Shown here: positions 1 to 13,275 of the stretch, piece by piece
How positions within the stretch are numbered: the first letter of the stretch is position 1
Layout of the letters: every line of letters begins with the position of its first letter
Source of the DNA: Lamellibrachia columna
Lineage: Eukaryota; Annelida; Polychaeta; Sabellida; Siboglinidae
Length of the DNA: 64,000 nucleotides
Assembly: GCA_963662155.1 (NCBI GenBank)
Contig: OY759263.1
Coordinates: 4,814,041 to 4,878,040 of the forward strand
Direction: 5' to 3'
Notes under the pieces: generated by a model
Told to the model about the DNA's origin: nothing
Seen by the model: only the letters and a program-made list of their open reading frames with translations
The model's database searches: none
Position numbers and translations under genes: made by a program

Positions 1-960
1 TCTGTGTATAAGCAAGAGTACTGTGCACGCACGAGCAATTTCAAATCACATTCCCGGAACAGGGATTCATTCTTATGAATGTATAGATGTTCCCCACACT
101 GTTTTTAGTGTAACACGAAAAAGACCACACTAACTGTCGAATATCACTATTATAATCCAAATCCAGCGTTTATTTATATTTCTTTAGGATGTTAAAACGA
201 ACTCAGTACCTTGGTACCGGGGCTAACAGTAGAGAGTAACATTCCTGACATGCGCCGCCTGTCACTTAGTGAGTTTTCGGATTTAAACAAAGAAATTTCA
301 GAATTTATCGGATTAAAATTTAAAAGAGATCGGGTAATATGAAGAAAAAAATGGCTTATCCCTAGCCAACTGTCAGACAATGTGGGAGATTGGCCCAACA
401 CCGAGCCTTGTGGACGTCGGATGTGTCAGTCCCAATCTGCACGCGCTGGGTACGATCTGACATGCATGAGCTGAACCATGTAAAGGCCGACCCAGATATT
501 CCCAGGTGGTCATTCAGTCTTTAGTAGGATAGATGCATCAATCGTGTCAAAGCAGCAGGTAAATCCAGTAGAACCAGAGGGACACCGCTGGAGCCAGCCA
601 GAGAACCGGTGATATCATGCTGCACTCTCATTAATGCAGTCTCAGTACTATATGTGGGGGTTGTAGACCGATGATGATCATCATCAGGTATGATGCAGGC
701 GTCAGCGATCATGACCCTCTATTTCCCACGGGTGTCTCCCAACAGTTGTCTTATTTTATACCCAGAAACAGAAACACAAAAAAACAAGTATTCTTGGGGG
801 AGGTGTGCCTATAGACTTTAACATAATGTGTACACATAACGTTTGTATAAATTAGTTAATTATATTTTATTGGTGGCTCCTACGAGAGCGACCTTATTAA
901 GTTATATTGTGTTTGTATTTGTCCATGTGAACACATTAACGTCTGCCACCTAGATCGTTG
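1..960. other. No gene recognised
   Basis: This stretch is AT-rich and holds only short open frames without recognisable domains. A short block near 870-900 resembles one near 1970-2010 (both contain a CGAGAGCGACC core), which hints at a dispersed repeat. Nothing more can be supported. Confidence 0.5.
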
Positions 961-1285
961 CGCTCGAGTGAACTTAATCTGCTTTGTGTCCCACGAGCTA
1001 AACGGATTTGGGGAGACCGATCCTTCGGCATCGCTGCCCCGACATTATGGAACCTGTTGCCACAACACCTCACATTAACAGGGCTTTCAGAAACGTTTTT
1101 AAAGCACAGTTAAAGACACATTTTAAAAATAAAATATTTTGAACATTTGTACGGCGTCATGAGCACCGACTGTTGTAGCCTTGTAAATTGATTGAATGAT
1201 TGATTGATTGAATGCATATTTTGTTTCTATCACAAAAGTTTTATTTATATTGTAAACGGGCTCAAAATAAACTTTCCTGTTCTTC
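961..1285 (+). mobile_element. 3' end of a non-LTR retrotransposon (L2/jockey-like)
   Basis: One frame reads RIWGDRSFGIAAPTLWNLLP followed by an FLKH-type ending. This matches the extreme C-terminus of many LINE reverse transcriptases (pattern GDRaF..aAP.lWN.LP). The rest of the element is absent, as expected for a 5'-truncated insertion. The GATTGATTGATTG tract near 1190 may be its 3' tail. No target duplication was found. Confidence 0.7.
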
Positions 1286-2235
1286 TTGTTCTTGTTCTTG
1301 GCTTCCCGCATTATCTGTGATCGTTCAATGCGTTCATTGCAACGTCAGTTGACGGTGATCAGAGGTGAAAGAACTAGAGTAGACGTTGGGTTCGTTATCG
1401 GGAGATCAGCCTCTGTACACCTGCTGGGCAGGATACGGACAATCACCAGAAGGCGATATGCAGCTGCCTCTTACGCAGTCCGTCCTGACCCGTCACATTA
1501 TTTATCGATGTAACATGACGTCCCGATGACCACTGATATCATACCTGGGCTGCGAATTGTGACGGACATGGCGGTCGTCTGTGGATATTGATTCTAGATC
1601 TGACTAACGAAGGATTTGAGAAGAGAAACAGCTTTGCAATTACCCTTTGGCGGTCCACCAACCCTAAGGACATCCTGCATCTGCTGGTCTGTAAGTTGAT
1701 TTGTCTGGACGTACGTGACAACTCAAGTAGAGCAACGCAGCCATATGCCTAGTAACTATATCATATCGTTATTGTCTTAACACGTAATGTAGTAATTAAC
1801 TGCAGGTCATTGATCAATGAATGGAGGATATAAATTGTACTGTAATTAGCATGTTAGATGTAAACGTATATATTTGTCAGATTCTAAATTAAGTCAATGT
1901 ATTTACCCTTTGAGATTTTTTCATCATTTAATGATAAAATAACTTTGTTGAACATTATGACACTGGGGTGGCTGCCACGAGAGCGACCAACAATGATCTT
2001 AGTGGCAATCTCCCTGACCCCTTTTAAGTTTATCTACAGCAAACTGATTGTCCAAGTCTAGGCTGTTGTAATGTCACTATACTTAAGTTTTATTATATTT
2101 GCATTGTACATTTTAGTTTACAATACATGTCCTACTTGTTATTTATTAACACATGTTATCTGAGCTGTAGATTTTCACTGTATTGACAACTGTACTGTTT
2201 AATCTGTGGGTCGAATAAACACTTCAGATTCCGAC
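1286..2235. other. No gene recognised
   Basis: There is no coding signal here. The segment 1970-2225 ends in an AATAAA-like motif (GTCGAATAAAC at about 2210) and could be a LINE 3' untranslated region, but no protein-coding part is attached. Confidence 0.4.
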
Positions 2236-2325
2236 TTGAGACAGCTTGATGAACTAACAACCGAGACAGCTTGGTGAACTAACAACCGAGACAGCTTGGT
2301 GAACTAACAACTGAGCTGACAAATT
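2236..2325. repeat. 25-bp tandem repeat, about 3 copies
   Basis: The unit GAGACAGCTTGGTGAACTAA plus CAACC is repeated about three times with one or two substitutions. Confidence 0.85.
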
Positions 2326-2787
2326 AAAAACACACGAAACATCAACTGAAAATAAACACCAAATCGATTCTGTATAAATGCGTCATGTCATGACGTAAAT
2401 CATACCAATTTAACCTCTCAACTGCAGAACGTTGAAAACAACGTTGTTACTGTTTATAGAAATACACTGTAATGCAATTGCGTTGAATACCGAATCTATA
2501 TAACGAAATGTTAGCAAAGCGTGTATTCGTTATTCCTTTTATGAACAAAACAGTGACTGGAAAGAAATATTACATATCGGTGAATCTAGCCACGACGAGG
2601 TCAAGGTCAGAACAAAAGGATGTTCAGTAAAATACAGAAATACGCATAGTATAGTAGACCATCCCAGGCTTTATCAATAAGTGTCTTAAAATGGATTAGC
2701 GTTGCTGCGTTTGTCATGTTCCGCGAGGCTGGTCCAGTCGTCGATGGTCCTGGTGTTGAAGGTCTGTCAACCAGGTCGCTTTATGGC

Positions 2788-2906
<119 letters not shown>

Positions 2907-2949
2907 TGTCATTTGCAAAAATTATTCATATCATATTCGTATGCTATAT

Positions 2950-3090
2950 GTGCCGCAAGGACGTATACTACGCATGTTATATACAATTGTAATTCCTTAT
3001 CGATTATGAATTGCTTACCCCCTTTATATACATATGTGTCCTGGTATTCGCAAGGACGTATACTACGCATGTTATATACAATTGGAACTG
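2950..3090. repeat. 34-bp direct duplication
   Basis: A block starting CAAGGACGTATACTACGCAT occurs at 2957-2990 and again at 3051-3084, 94 bases apart. The intervening text is also partly similar, so this looks like an old tandem duplication of about 94 bp. Confidence 0.85.
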
Positions 3091-3548
3091 CTTATCGATT
3101 ATGAACTATTTACCCGTTTTGTTTTGGTGAGCTGCCGAGCTTGGGTCTCCCGATGATTATAGCGCAATATAAATATTTTATATATTATTATATAGGTATA
3201 TTATAAATATAGACTATGTCTACGCTCCTACGATACGACGAGGTGGAGGATGTTTAAGATGGTGAACCATCATGGAGGTGATTCGACATTGATTTGCTTA
3301 ATGGAGTAATGGTCAGAGTCTCTCAGTGACAGCGGACATCCATCAACGAAGTCAAGCTTCGTCCTCGAGATCATCCATCTACAACACACCTTAAAGTGGA
3401 TGGACTCACGCCAATAATTTGCGAGTAATTTCGCAGAAGAGCAGATATTTACGGCGCATCTTCTGACAAACTATTCCGGTTTGCATCCTTACGTTTTCAT
3501 CGATGCTGGCCAGATTAACGTTTTTTGTCAATGTTGTTGCAAGGGCGG

Positions 3549-3784
3549 TCTAACTTATTCATACAAGACACGGACTAAGTTGTTCATACAAGGATGGACT
3601 AACACGTTCATACAAGGACGGACTAACTTGTTCATACAAGGACGGACTAACGTGTTCATACAAGGACGGACTAACTTGTTCCTACAAGGACGGACTAACC
3701 AGTTCATACAAGGGTGGACTAACCAGTTCATGCAAGAGTGAACTAACCACAATCGAAAGGGTGGACTACAAGGGTGGACTAACC
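3549..3784. repeat. 24-bp minisatellite, about 9-10 copies
   Basis: The unit is TTCATACAAGGACGGACTAA plus CTTG, with scattered substitutions. Because 24 is a multiple of 3, open frames run through it on both strands. They are repeat-derived and not genes. Confidence 0.93.
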
Positions 3785-4535
3785 ACACTTGAAATTTATT
3801 CCAGAATTCTCGATTCACGTGACGGCTGAGAAAATGGTACGTCACTTAAATATGATGCAATAAGTAAGGATCTCTGACGGTTTACTTGAGAACTAGTTTT
3901 ATCCCATTCACCCTTTAGGGCCAATCACGTTACGGTGCTGCTTGAAATCATTCCTTAAATTCCTCTAAACAGCTCGGTACATATCAACATACATTCTAGA
4001 CAGACGATAATCACAGCACATTTGACTACAGCTGAATTAATACCTGCCGTTAGTTCGTCCGACAGATCGGGAATGTGTGCTTAATGTAAGGTCTTATAAT
4101 CAATTGTGCGTCCTAATCGGAGCGGAAGACATTTCATCAATAGTTGTTCTATAGCTTTATTTGCCCATTAAATCTCATTCGTCGCCGCTGACGGAAGTCG
4201 GGCATGGAAATGGCCGTTGCGCGAACTCCGAGCGGCGCGTCGATTTCTTCCTTAAACACGAAACGGCCGCAGCTACAGGCTTAGAACGTGCTTGAGAAGG
4301 CGGCTGTAATTGACGTTGTTAAGCACAGGTCGGCGTTGCTATAACTCGTTTTGACGTCGTTCGTCGTTCGTCGGGAAAACCTATTTCAGCCACGAAATGT
4401 TCGCTTGATGTGGGCTCAAAATTTTATTCCAAGGATGTCAATACGGTCTTATAACACTTTACACGTATTTTATGTAATTTTAAACAGTATTGTAATTGTA
4501 AGCGATAGTTCGTGCAATTGTTGGACTGTGCCTTG
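3785..4535. other. No gene recognised
   Basis: The sequence is unique with mixed composition and a CpG-containing stretch near 4190-4380. No convincing frame, splice structure or repeat was seen. Confidence 0.4.
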
Positions 4536-4647
4536 AGTGCATAGGGGAAGGAGAGAGTGGGAAGGAGAGAAGGTATGGGGAGAGGGGGAAGGAATGAGGG
4601 GGACGGCGAGAGGGGGCAGGAGAGATGGAAGGAAATAGTAGGACGGT

Positions 4648-4688
<41 letters not shown>

Positions 4689-5050
4689 GGGACGGTGAGA
4701 GGGGGAATGAGAGAGGGGGACGATTAGAGGGGGGAGGAGAGAGGGGGCGGTGAGAGGGGGAATGAGAGTGGGGGACGATTACAGGGGGAAGGAGAAAGCG
4801 GGCGGTGAGAAGGGGAAGGAGAGAAGGGGACGATAAGGGGGAAGGAGAGAAGGGGATTGTGAGAGGGGGAAGGAGAGAGGGGAAGGAGAGAGGGAAAAGG
4901 AGAGAGGGGGACGATAAGAGGGGGAAGGAGAGAAGGGGTGATGAGAGGGGGAATGAGAGAGGGGGCGGTGAGAGAGGGGAGGAGAGGGGGCGGTGAGAGG
5001 GGGAAGGAGAGAGGAGGCGATTAGAGGGGGGAGGAGAGAGAGAGGAGAGT
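4536..5050. repeat. Polypurine (G/A) tract with embedded (GA)n
   Basis: About 510 bases are almost purely purine on the plus strand, built from degenerate GGGGGAAGGAGAGA-type units. A pure (GA)n run lies at 4648-4689. Pro/Ser/Leu-rich frames on the minus strand are artefacts of the composition. Such tracts can form triplex (H-DNA) structures. Confidence 0.95.
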
Positions 5051-5052
5051 TT

Positions 5053-6829
5053 GACACTAGCATAAGACCACATTATAAATACTTAATAGCTGGTGCAATC
5101 ACATTGCATGTGCTCGCGGCATTGATGCAAAGGGTAATTACTTTTGTTCAACTCTTCGTAAGGACTAAGTCGTCGTCGCTGTCGTTATTTGAATTATTTG
5201 TAACAAAGAGAGCAAACGATAAAGAAACATTGAAACAGACTGACTAACTAATCAACCGTCGGTTACTTGGGATAGCAGCGTTCAATAAAAACCTAATCTA
5301 GATGAATGACATTGGAGCGCACGCCAACAAACACCCTCTGTCATATGGCATTAAAGCTCGCATCAAGGCGCATCTGGCTGGCCGGATCTTAACCGCACAT
5401 TAAAGGTACCTCCTCAATGCGATTTTTTGCTAGTCTCATTTGAAATTCATTCGAAAACTCCAACCTACCTAGTATCCACTGCAACATGCTAGCTGGTTTG
5501 TGCAACTTTTGTGTGTGGTTTTTGTGAAATCATCAGACAAATTATTAAATTAGTTAACGTTTAGTCAAACTTAAGCTATTCACACACTACATAATATCAA
5601 TGAACATGATTCGCGATATGCTAAATCAGTTGAGGATGGAGTTTTAAACAAACACTGACGATTAGTTTGGAAATTACCTTCGACTGACTGTTATTGGAAT
5701 TGCACAAATATGACTTCTGACATACGGCCAACCGTATCAATCTGCATGGTTACTGTTAAAGGGAATATTCAATGATTTTCATTGGTTGGTTGATATTGTT
5801 AGTTGTTAGGTGATATGCAGTTAGTTTAAATGCCTCAATTCACGCACGATTCGGCGGTGAAATAAACGTAAGCTAGTTTTAGGACATATGGAGGATTTGC
5901 ACGGCTGGCCATATAAGGCAATGTCGTAAAACGTAACGTGTCGTAAAACATGCTGGTGCAGAATGCCATTCATTAAGGAAAGCCGCAATCACAATCGGGA
6001 AAAGCGACGACCGACCGATGAAATATTATCGGTAATGCGTCAATCAGCGTGACAAAGCGCCACTGTCGTTGCGGAGTTTAAAGTAATTGTTACCTTTAGC
6101 TGTTTATGATGGCATTGTAGACTCGTCGTGTCTTTGTAATTTGTCATTCGTGTTATTTATCGATGACTCAACAGCCATTTGTTGCAGTCGACGTAAATCA
6201 GTTTGTGTACAAACGACGGCTGCAGCAATAAAGACGCCTACCACTGCCTAGGTTTCGCAGGAATCGAGGAAACTATATTTAACACAACAAATTCTTTTAC
6301 AAATTGGCGGTATTGCAGACGATATTAATCAGTGACCGTACTGAGATTATTTGGCTCGCCCACCAGGTCGACTGATGTGTCATCAAATGTCATAAATCGA
6401 CAGATGTCGTAATCGTTGACAAAGGCCACAACATTGTCACAATAATGATTCGTACGCTGACCACAATTATGAATGATGATATTGCTGGCCGCTAAGTGTT
6501 TATGCTTTTAATGTTATGATTGAGACTGTAATGCGGGCTTTCTCGTTGACATTACGCGTTAAAAACGCAGCAGCCATAAATTGATTTCCGGGTAATTTGG
6601 GTAACATTATATTTGTTCATCCATCACTTATTTTACCATGTTTAGCAGGTTTGCATGTTTACCTCCATGATTAAAGAAATATGTTATTGTTATTAAATGT
6701 GTTATATGTGTATGGGTGTTGCATGTTCTCTGCTGGAAAACCGCGCTAAATGCTTGCACTGCATTCGATTTATATCCTGGTTTAGTCATAGTAATGCTCG
6801 GAAACATATTATTAGCAGCATAACTTCAA
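5053..6829. other. No gene recognised
   Basis: About 1.8 kb of unique sequence lacks long frames, recognisable domains and tandem repeats. It could be intergenic or intronic. Confidence 0.4.
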
Positions 6830-6832
6830 GTG

Positions 6833-8745
6833 ACGACCACTGGTCAACAGTACAGCTTGTGTGACATGACCACTGGTCAACAGTACAGCTTGTGTGACAT
6901 GAACACTGGTCAACAGTACAGCTTCTGTGACATGACCACTGGTCAACAGTACAGCTTGTGTGACATGACCACTGGTCAACACTACAGCTTATGTGACATG
7001 AACACTGGTCAACGGTACAACTTGTGTGACATGACCACTGGTCAACAGTACAACTTGTGTGACATGAACATTGGTCAACAGTACAGCTTGTGTGACATGA
7101 ACACTGGTCAACGGTACAGCTTGTGTGACATGAACACTGGTCAACAGTACAGCTTGTGTGACATGAACATTGGTCAACAGTACAGCTTGTGTGACATGAA
7201 CATTGGTCAACAGTACAGCTTGTGTGACATGACCACTGGTCAACAGTACAGCTTGTGTGACATGACCACTGGTCAACATTACAGCTTATGTGACATGAAC
7301 ACTGGTCAACGGTACAACTTGTGTGACATGACCACTGGTCAACAGTACAACTTGTGTGACATGAACATTGGTCAACAGTACAGCTTGTGTGACATGAACA
7401 CTGGTCAACGGTACAGCTTGTGTGACATGAACACTGGTCAAGAGTACAGCTTGTGTGACATGAACATTGGTCAACAGTACAGCTTGTGTGACATGAACAT
7501 TGGTCAACAGTACAGCTTGTGTGACATGAACACTGGTCAACTGTACAGCTTGTGTGACATGACCACTGGTCAACAGTACAGCTTGTGTGACATGACAACT
7601 GGTCAACAGTACAACTTGTGTGACATGACCACTGGTCAACAGTACAGCTTGTGTGACATGAACACTGGTCAACAGTACAACTTGTGTGGCATGAACACTG
7701 GTCAACAGTACAGCTTGTGTGACATGAACATTGGTCAACAGTACAGCTTGTGTGACATGAACACTGGTCAACGGTACAGCTTGTGTGACATGACCACTGG
7801 TCAACAGTACAGCTTGTGTGACATGACCACTGGTCAACAGTACAGCTTGTGTGACATGACCACTGGTCAACAGTACAGCTTGTGTGACATGACAACTGGT
7901 CAACAGCACAGCTTGTGTGACATGAACATTGGTCAACGGTACAGCTTGTGTGACATGACCACTGGTCAACAGTACAACTTGTGTGACATGACCACTGGTC
8001 AACAGTACAGCTTGTGTGACATGACCACTGGTCAACAGTACAGCTTGTGTGACATGACCATTGGTCAACAGTACAGCTTGTGTGACATGACCACTGGTCA
8101 ACAGTACAACTTGTGTAACATGACCACTGGTCAACAGTACAGCTTGTGTGACATGACCAATGGTCAACAGTAGAACTTGTGTGACATGACCACTGGTCAA
8201 CAGTACAGCTTGTGTGACATGACCACTGGTCACAGTACAGCTTGTGTGACATGACCACTGGTCAACAGTACAGCTTGTGTGACATGACCACTTGTCAACA
8301 GTACAGCTTGTGTGACATGACCACTGGTCACCAGTACAGCTTGTGTGACATGACCACTGGTCAACAGTACAGCTTGTGTGACATGACCACTGGTCAACAG
8401 TACAGCTTGTGTGACATGACCACTGGTCAACAGTACAGCTTATGTGACATGACCACTGGTCACAGTACAGCTTGTGTGACAGGACGACTGGTCAACAGTA
8501 CAACTTGTGTGACATGACCTCTGGTCAACAGTACAGCTTGTGTGACATGACCACTGGTCAACAGTACAGCTTGTGTGACATGACCACTGGTCAACAGTAC
8601 AGCTTGTGTGACATGACCACTGGTCAACAGTACAGCTTGTGTGACATGAACACTGATCAACAGGTAGCTTGTGTGACATGAACACTGGTCAACAATACAG
8701 CTTGTATGACATGAACACTGGTCAACAGTATAGCTTGTACTAGCT
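6833..8745. repeat. 33-bp minisatellite, about 58 copies
   Basis: The unit is ACTGGTCAACAGTACAGCTT plus GTGTGACATGACC (33 bp), repeated for about 1.9 kb. Variants differ mainly at a few fixed positions (ACC/AAC, ACT/ATT, CAG/CGG). The unit length is a multiple of 3 and lacks stops in several frames, so frames of over 400 codons exist on both strands, each an 11-residue repeat. No start context, splice site or known domain supports a gene. Single-base losses near 8229 and 8461 and several later substitutions break the frames. Confidence 0.96.
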
Positions 8746-9183
8746 TAGTCACCCACAACAAGTACCTGAGTAAATTTAATCAGTTTTAAAAAGCAAATTG
8801 TAGGCATTAATGATCATTTTTATACATATTTATATTGTTGATATTTAATTTGCCGCATTACTAATGATTAGGTTGTCTGCATCTAAATTTACCCCAAAAT
8901 ATAGGGGTCACGTGATATGAGTGGGATTGGCAATGCCCCGTGGGCCAGGCTTGATCCTGTGGTCAACAATGACTGTTGTTTTGGTAAGTTTCTAAATTAT
9001 GTTTTATACCATATAAAGGAAAACTTTCGATTTATAACTGCATCATGATGTGAAATAGAAAATGGTCCATCGATACTTCTGTGTAAACTTATTTACAAGT
9101 TCATGTATAATTACTTAGTCAGCGATTTCAGTGAGTGACAAGCAAATTCGTTCAGGTAACCTCCATGTTGACTTGATGGATAT
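8746..9183. other. No gene recognised
   Basis: AT-rich unique sequence between two minisatellites. No feature could be supported. Confidence 0.4.
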
Positions 9184-9596
9184 AAACACATGATATAGCT
9201 GTGTGCAGAAGGTAAGCATATTGCTACAGTCTCGGTGTAAAGGACACATGATATAGCTGTGTGCAGAAGGTCAGCATATTGCTACAGTCTCGGTGTAAAG
9301 GACACATGATATAGCTGTGTGCAGAAGGTCAGCATATTGCTACAGTCTCGGTGTAAAGGACACATGATATAGCTGTGTGCAGAAGGTCAGCATAGTGCTA
9401 CAGTCTCGGTGTAAATGACACATGATATAGCTGTGTGCAGAAGGTCAGCATATTGCTACAGTCTCGGTGTAAAGGACACATGATATAGCTGTGTGCAGAA
9501 GGTCAGCATATTGCTACAGTCTCGGTGTAAAGGACACATGATATAGCTGTGTGCAGAAGGTCAGCATATTGCTACAGTCTCGGTGTAAAGGACACA
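9184..9596. repeat. 58-bp minisatellite, about 7 copies
   Basis: The unit contains GACACATGATATAGCTGTGT, then GCAGAAGGTCAGCATATTGC and TACAGTCTCGGTGTAAAG. The period is 58 bases (unit starts at 9243 and 9301). Copies are nearly identical, so expansion is recent. Confidence 0.95.
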
Positions 9597-10330
9597 TGCA
9601 TTCGTTCGTTACACATGGCTTCGGCCCTCACAAAACAAACACAGGTGAATTGTAAGTGAAGAACGTGAGAACATATTCAAACGTTATAGGTTTCCACATA
9701 TTTTTCAGCATGACATAGGGGGTGAATTTAGGGGCAACGAGAAACAACATCAGAAATGGGATAATAAATATATTGCTAGCAGAACATTTATAATCACAAG
9801 GAACAGTTCAACAAGACAAAAAACACTATCGAGAACGACCTTGCAAGGGGACTTTTGAGGGTTAGTTTGATGAAACAGTTACCACGAAGTAAGTGGATAC
9901 GACAACCAAAGAAAGATGACACATAAAACCACGCACCTCACGAACACATGGCTAAGGCCTGTGGAAAGCAAGCGGACGCAGCTACACTTGCATACAATGA
10001 TGTACAAACAGTGAAGTCTCAAATGCGACACATACGTACACTTATCTACGAAGTGAGAGACAGTGTGTTGCTCAAATACAAAATGTACGTCACCTTTTTT
10101 GGCCGCCAGACAACATCTTTCATGGGTAGGCCTTGCATTTTACAATGCCTTATCTGATGCATGCTGTCAAAACCACTCCCTTGCTAGCTCTTTATTTTGA
10201 TAATAATCTGCTGTATTACGTCGGCATTCGTGGCATAGCCGAATATATTTATGTGGTCAACTGTTTTTTCTGCGACAACGAACGTTCGATGAGCATTCTT
10301 TATTGTTGCTGTTTGTCATAACGACAAGAC

Positions 10331-10880
10331 ATAAAGCAATAGTTAGTCCTCATTTAGAATACTGTATACAAGCATGGAGACCATATCGTAAGAAGGATAT
10401 AGATACGCTTGAACGCATACAAAGGAGAGCAACTAAACTTATTCTAGAACTGAGAGACCTTAGTTATGAAGAACGCCTGAAAGAATGTGGTTTAACAACT
10501 CTAGAGACAAGGAGGTTAAGAGGAGATCAGATTGAAGTTTTTAAGATATTGAATGGGTATGAAAATATTGATAGAAATATGTTTTTCTCACTCAAGAAGG
10601 ATAGTAGAACTAGAGGACATGAGGTAAAATTAGTAAATGATCAATGTAGATTTGACATCAGGAAGCACTCGTTCTCGCAGAGGATAATAAATGACTGGAA
10701 CAAATTGTCTACAGATTGTGTAAATGCTAGCAGCGTGAATATGTTTAAAAACAAGGTTGACACATATCTCAGGAGGGCGGGTTATAAGTAGATGAACATC
10801 GCTGGACTCTCGATAAGCCAATGGCTTCCGTGTCCACCTGCCATCTGGGCCTTTGGCTTGGATGGCAAATCTTGTTAAAT
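10331..10880 (+). mobile_element. CR1/L2-like LINE, 5'-truncated (reverse transcriptase C-terminus)
   Basis: An open frame to 10791 encodes the last ~150 residues of a CR1/L2-type reverse transcriptase. Motifs include [40 protein letters not shown] and a WNKL segment. It starts abruptly at KAIVSPHLE, the mark of 5' truncation. The 3' untranslated part contains CTCTCGATAAGCCAATGGCT, which recurs in the larger copy ending near 44990, so both belong to one family. The frame has no internal stop, so the insertion is fairly young. Confidence 0.88.
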
Positions 10881-11299
10881 CTTGACATGTTTACAATGCT
10901 CTTGTGGCAAAATATTTGCGCTTATAGTTGTGTATTATAAAAGACCAAGTGGCCGCTGAAAGATATAATATGTAGCGCTGTTGGCATGGTGTCGTTAAGT
11001 AATGTCAGGTAAAGCATACCTGTCGTAAATAAATGTGTGTTCCATACACCAGCTGTTTTATTTGTTCACAATGCTGTCCTGTCATTCATGTGATTGCCTG
11101 CAATGAAATACAGGAATCGCAGTCGTATGATGGATGCGCAAATGTTCTCTAAAAAGTCCACACTCTACAGACGCAACACGGTTGAGAGGGTCTATCCAAA
11201 AGAGACGTCAGTCAACGTTTGTCAGCAAACGACAATGAATGTTCAAATTTCGTACCATGCCACGAAATTCCAAGAATTTATTTTCGCCGTAATGGTGAA

Positions 11300-11301
<2 letters not shown>

Positions 11302-11360
<59 letters not shown>
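11302..11360. repeat. (TA)n microsatellite
   Basis: About 59 bases of alternating AT. Confidence 0.97.
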
Positions 11361-11362
<2 letters not shown>

Positions 11363-11567
11363 GCGAAAGAAATGTTACGCGTCTGACTGCATAACTCCCA
11401 CGGAGCGTCTTGTTGGGAAACTTGGAAAGACGTTTGCCATTGAAACTATTACCGAAGGGTGTGCGTGCATGAGTGCGTGCGTGCATGAGTGCGTGTGTGC
11501 GTGGGTAATATGTACATTATACCAAATTCTACCCAGATTAATTATCTATACGACTAAAAAGCACTAC

Positions 11568-11632
11568 GACGCTCAGCAGCAGCAACAGCAGCAGTAGCGG
11601 CAGCAGCAGCAACAGCAGCTGCAACAGCTGAT
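11568..11632. repeat. (CAG)n-rich imperfect trinucleotide repeat
   Basis: A mixed CAGCAGCAACAG tract of about 60 bases with CAA, TAG and CGG interruptions. In-frame TAG makes a coding polyglutamine unlikely. Confidence 0.85.
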
Positions 11633-11773
11633 TACAATGGCTGGCGACCAGTTGTTTATCAGGGATCCATGTTAACAATGGTTAATTCCATTCCGCGTGG
11701 TGTGAAAATGTTTGAAAATAATTTAGAAGATTCGCTTCATCAGAGACAACCAGGTTTCAAGTTCTTGTATCGA

Positions 11774-11942
<169 letters not shown>

Positions 11943-12915
11943 TGTGTTGTAGAGCTTTGAAGACGTCTCTTGTTCACCTTCTGTCATCGCCAAGTAAAAT
12001 GTTCTCATTATTTTCGGCGAGCCATAAAAGCGTCATTATGCATCCATGCGTCATGCGATGACAACAGAGAAATGACAGCCAATATTGACATGTGCGAGCG
12101 GTCGGGGCAGCGTGCACGACGTGCGGACTACAAATGATGCAGACGGCCAAGCTTCAGTGATCCAAGCCGAGTCGCCTTTTAGTACGCACTAGCTCCCCCG
12201 TGCACAACATCAGTCACTCGACTCTACCGGGTAAACTGTCACCGGGCCACTTGTCAGGGGATAGGTTCGAATTGGTTACCTATATATGACAATTTCTGTT
12301 TACCTTTGAATGTGTTCATGTGCACGTACGTACGCGGACGCACTACATTGATAAATCATATATCATCAGTATTTTTTAAGACTCAGGCTAAATGTGAGGA
12401 AAATATCGCGCCAATTTAATTATAGTACAACACGCAACGGCAACCATTGTACAAATGATGGGCCAACATATGCGCCTATCGGAATGTCTCCATTGTGATG
12501 TGGTAGATGTATCTGGCAACAGTTGGAGTAAGACGATGACTATTACTTTAGAAACTGAGAATTATTGATGCCCGAAGATAATCTTTCAAATTCGTTTCAC
12601 GTCGCACACATCTAAGAAAGAAATCGGCTAGGCGTGTAAGTAGATAGAAAGGCAATTTAGCAAACATCTTCATACACGATGGTATCAATGGTTAAAGAAA
12701 ACAAGAACATACCATGTCATGTTATGGGGATTATGTAATAAACTAGACCACAGTTCCGTCTGGTCCACGGTAGAGTGTAAAAACAAATTCATTCCACAGA
12801 AGTTAAATATAGATATAGAGCGCATTATTTCAATGGACGAATAATGTGCAGCACAACAATAAAACTGTCAATATGGCGTCTAAAACACCGATGAAAACAT
12901 AAGCCCATAGGTATG

Positions 12916-12917
<2 letters not shown>
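11943..12917. other. No gene recognised
   Basis: Unique sequence. A GGTTCGAATTGG element near 12266 resembles a tRNA/SINE B box, but no A box or cloverleaf could be drawn. Confidence 0.4.
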
Positions 12918-12956
<39 letters not shown>

Positions 12957-12985
12957 TTTACTTACTTACTTACTTACTTACTTAC
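12918..12985. repeat. (ACTT)n microsatellite
   Basis: Repeated ACTT units with one ATTT interruption. The tract abuts a minus-strand LINE fragment on its right, so on that strand it is the (AAGT)n tail expected at the 3' end of an RTE-like element. Confidence 0.93.
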
Positions 12986-12989
12986 CTAA

Positions 12990-13275
12990 CTTAACTCATC
13001 CACTTAATGTGGTGACATGGTGATTTCCTTCCAGTGGTTTCGGCTCTTCATTGCAGTTAGTAGATTTGTTCCGAAGAGGTTCATGTCTTTCTCTATGATA
13101 TTTTGCATAGTTGTTGTCGGTCGACCTTTCTCCGAGGACCATCGGGCTTCCAGAGCAGGACTTTGTTGGCTACTTCGTCATGGCGCATCACATGACCTGC
13201 CAGACGAAGACGCCGTTGTCTCAAGATGGTGCTGGTCCGTGGGAGGGAGTCGTACAGTTCTTGATTGGTAATCTA
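12990..13275 (-). mobile_element. LINE fragment, reverse transcriptase C-terminus
   Basis: The minus strand encodes RQRRLRLAGHVMRHDEVAN followed by KVLLWKPDGPRR. This is the GHvmR...LLW.P.G.RR segment at the C-terminus of RTE-like retrotransposons. The frame ends in a stop shortly afterwards. It is a different family from the neighbour at 13467-16536, because the shared motifs differ at most positions. Together with the adjacent (ACTT)n it represents a 5'-truncated insertion. Confidence 0.75.

Noticed and set aside
4480..5073. Pro/Ser/Leu-rich 197-codon frame
   Set aside because: It is the complement of a polypurine tract. Low complexity, no other evidence.
6786..8258. A 490-codon minus-strand frame and a 447-codon plus-strand frame of 11-residue repeats
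   Set aside because: They are the two strands of a 33-bp minisatellite. No domain, splice context or codon asymmetry supports a gene.
12240..12300. Possible tRNA or SINE around GGTTCGAATTGG
   Set aside because: Only a B-box-like motif. No A box, acceptor stem or cloverleaf could be drawn.
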